NCBI GenBank assembly: GCA_000507305.1
Contig: DF239133.1
Location: 67,001-131,000 of the forward strand
From: Breviolum minutum Mf 1.05b.01
Taxonomy: Eukaryota > Sar > Dinophyceae > Suessiales > Symbiodiniaceae
DNA length: 64,000 bases
Direction of reading: 5' to 3'
Shown: in pieces, positions 61,872 to 64,000 of the stretch
Position numbering within the stretch: position 1 is the first letter of the stretch
Layout of the letters: every line of letters starts with the position of its first letter
Notes under the pieces: model-generated
The model's input: the letters and a program-made list of their open reading frames with translations, nothing else
What the model was told of the DNA's origin: nothing
Databases searched by the model: none
Made by a program: the position numbers and the translations under genes

Positions 61872-64000
61872 GCCCAACTTTTTTGAGGTTTATTCGACTC
61901 TCTGCTCTTCGAATCATGCAGCATAAGAGGTCACATCTCTCGATACCGGAGCAGAGTTTTTGTGTTGAAAGTGCATGTTGATAGGGAGATTGTTGAGTTA
62001 TGAATTTGTGAGATACTGTCCACTGTTGATACTGATATTTGTTGATAGGTCCAGAAAATCCTGTCACCAGTTGGATAAGTTGAAACTCTGCAAAGAACGG
62101 GTCTTTTCAACCTATCCGTTCAAGATTTGTTCAGTTGAAGTCTTTTCTCCAGCAAGGTTCTGGTAATACTTGGCGAATTGTAGCGACGATGTTTCATTGC
62201 TTGAGATCACCCTTTAAGCACAGTTTTTTCTTAACCATGGTTCATCCACGTCCATTGTACCCTGCTTGGCTGCCAGGTTTGATGTCTCTCGGGCACTGGA
62301 TCTCGTTCAAACTTGCTTGGAGGTCACTTGCTCCAACTGCAAGCAGTGAATCTTCCAATCATCTAATCTTTGTATGTAACATAGGGAAGCAGTAAGCTAG
62401 CAACCAAACCATAGTGTTTTTTGACATTGACTAAAGTCATTGTATAATTGTATATAATTGTCGTTCATCATCTTTTTTATAATCGTTTTCATCCATCGAT
62501 ACCTCTCAAAGCCTCTCTCAAAACGGATTTCGGCAAATATCTGTGGGTGTCCTTTTTCTAGGTGTTTTGTAAAAGTCTTTGTTTTTCTTTGAAGCCATCA
62601 AGTCTTGGTCTCGTGAGGAGCGTGTGAGGCGCTTGCCATTGCGAGAGGTGGGATGAACCGAACATCACAATCCAATGGGCATCACCCCATAGACGATACT
62701 GGTTTGGGAGGTGAAATCTTCCAGAAATGGCCGAAAGCACTAATTAAGGAATTTGCTTCCTGGTGAAATATGATATGAAACTCACCTAGATATGGTGAGT
62801 TTTGATTTCAGATTTAACATAGCCATTTGCACAGCGGAATGTACTACTTTGAAGATGATTGAAATTCCGTGAGAAATCATCCCTATCCATACTATAGTTG
62901 ATTCTACATGATTATGTCTGAAGAGTGGATACCCCAAAAATCTATGTAATTGATATTAATTAATGAATTACTTACAAAATCCTCTTGGAATTTAGTCAAT
63001 AGGGCAACGCCTTTGACGTCCCCCCACCGCACCTGGCCTAGCATTGTGGGAGGAAGACTTGATTTCGGATCTCAGCTGTGGTGCAATGTTCGGAAACTCA
63101 AATATGTTGCGGCAGGTACTTTCACACCATGTGCGCTGTGGAAAAATACATTTAATATTTAGTTTCATGTATAGGCAGTAATGGTAAAACGATGATAGGT
63201 GTAAGTTGTAAGATATATCTTACTGTTTGAAGAAGTGGTGCAAACACCAAATCAATCCAGAAAGCTGAGTGGTATATGATGGTCAGAGGTTTGTGCCAGA
63301 GGTGAACGATGCGATATTTGTCGAAATGACAGCATGATTCTGTAGTTGATATTTTGATATTTTTGTTTTCTTTTTCGTTCGGAAAATGCACGATTCACAC
63401 ATACTTTTTACACAATTTGCACAGATTGGTGTAGCGAAATGTGGCAGATTGGCGCATGAACCATCGGAATCTCTACTGAAGGTATTGGCATGGCCGGGAT
63501 CGCAAATGTCGGCCCTGCCTCGTGGTGCGAATTGAACGCTTCGCAGAGCTTATCAAGGAGAGCTTGGATAAATTCAGCAGTTTCAGCATCCAATTCTTAT
63601 GTGCTTCATTTGTTGGCGGTTGTAAAGAGGAACAGCTCGATCTTTCGTTGCCTTACGTGTCTCCTTTTGTGGTGAATTGGTCCATCCTTTGCAAGGAAAA
63701 GGAGAGATGTGTCCGGATGACAATTTTTGTTCTGGAATATGCCATCCGTTATGCGATGGCTCCTGCCTCAGCAATTACCAGTGCATCCCTTTCTTCAGAA
63801 GTCCATGATGTCGTCCTCCCATTTGAGCAGTGAAAACTGTTTCTTTGGATCCTGAATAAAAAACACCATATAGACGGTATACCCTGTTTACATCGAGAAT
63901 TTTGGAATCAACCAATTGAAATACAGTACTGTAACTAGTAGTTTGTAAGATGGAATAGATATGAAAATATGACGTTTTTTCGTTGCTCACTTATGACTTC
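61872..64000. other. Terminal region with undecided exon candidates
   Basis: Candidates: 63000-63117, ending at GCAG|GTACTT and open in overlapping frames (FDVPPPHLA in one; PSIVGGRLDFGSQLW and LALWEEDLISDLS in others). 63425-63480, between CACAG and AAG|GTATTG (IGVAKCGRLAHEPSESLLK). 63551-63590 (ERFAELIKESLDKF after GCAG-like edges). The same 63408-63593 interval is also open on the - strand with a protein-like peptide (LLDKLCEAFNSHHEAGPTF), so strand is undecided. The rest of the region shows nothing. Confidence 0.33.

Noticed and set aside
1..64000. CRISPR arrays, bacterial operons, ribosome-binding sites, insertion sequences
   Set aside because: None seen. The tandem repeats present are microsatellites or short local duplications without spacer structure, and the genes are spliced.
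1..64000. Retrotransposon or transposase genes
   Set aside because: No reverse-transcriptase, integrase or transposase motif was recognised in any frame; the large repeat at 24.8-28.4 kb encodes nothing identifiable.

Overview
This is nuclear DNA of an intron-rich eukaryotic microbe, most likely a dinoflagellate of the Symbiodiniaceae type. The evidence is as follows. Coding sequence is cut into many very short exons (about 36-150 bases). The exons can be joined in phase only if introns begin with GC or GA as well as GT, which is a known dinoflagellate trait. Introns end in AG and the next exon usually starts with G. Every gene I can orient reads on the + strand, as in the one-directional gene arrays of dinoflagellates. 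Bacterial features (operons, RBS, CRISPR) are absent. The species cannot be named from the sequence.

Layout, all on +. 1-825: 3' end of an HSP110/HSPA4-type chaperone, in one long uninterrupted exon. About 3.8-9.3 kb: an MCM9-like helicase gene in small exons. 12.3-15.2 kb: a small helical-repeat protein with one repeat per exon, which I do not recognise. 15.7-22.2 kb: an ankyrin-repeat gene. 24.8-28.4 kb: a 1.6 kb block present twice plus a fragment, joined across a single N, with a tRNA-like element in each full copy. 29.9-31.4 kb: exons of an unidentified gene. 32.0-35.1 kb: an N-acetyltransferase 9 (NAT9) gene, recovered almost exon by exon. 35.6-43.8 kb: a many-exon gene with C2-like stretches and a GPPPWE motif. 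44.8-45.9 kb: exons of an unidentified gene. 47.4-50.1 kb: a beta-propeller (NHL/YWTD-like) gene. 50.4-55.6 kb: a tandem DUF4116-repeat gene. 57-64 kb: scattered exon-like pieces, one with a histidine-acid-phosphatase-like HD motif. The rest is AT-rich intron or intergenic DNA with short tandem repeats.

The genes do not form a pathway. MCM9 is a DNA-repair helicase, HSP110 a chaperone exchange factor and NAT9 an acetyltransferase; the others are repeat or scaffold proteins of unknown job. Exon limits were set by hand from splice-site dinucleotides, reading phase and family resemblance. Gene starts are mostly unknown, and no transcript or database evidence was available.
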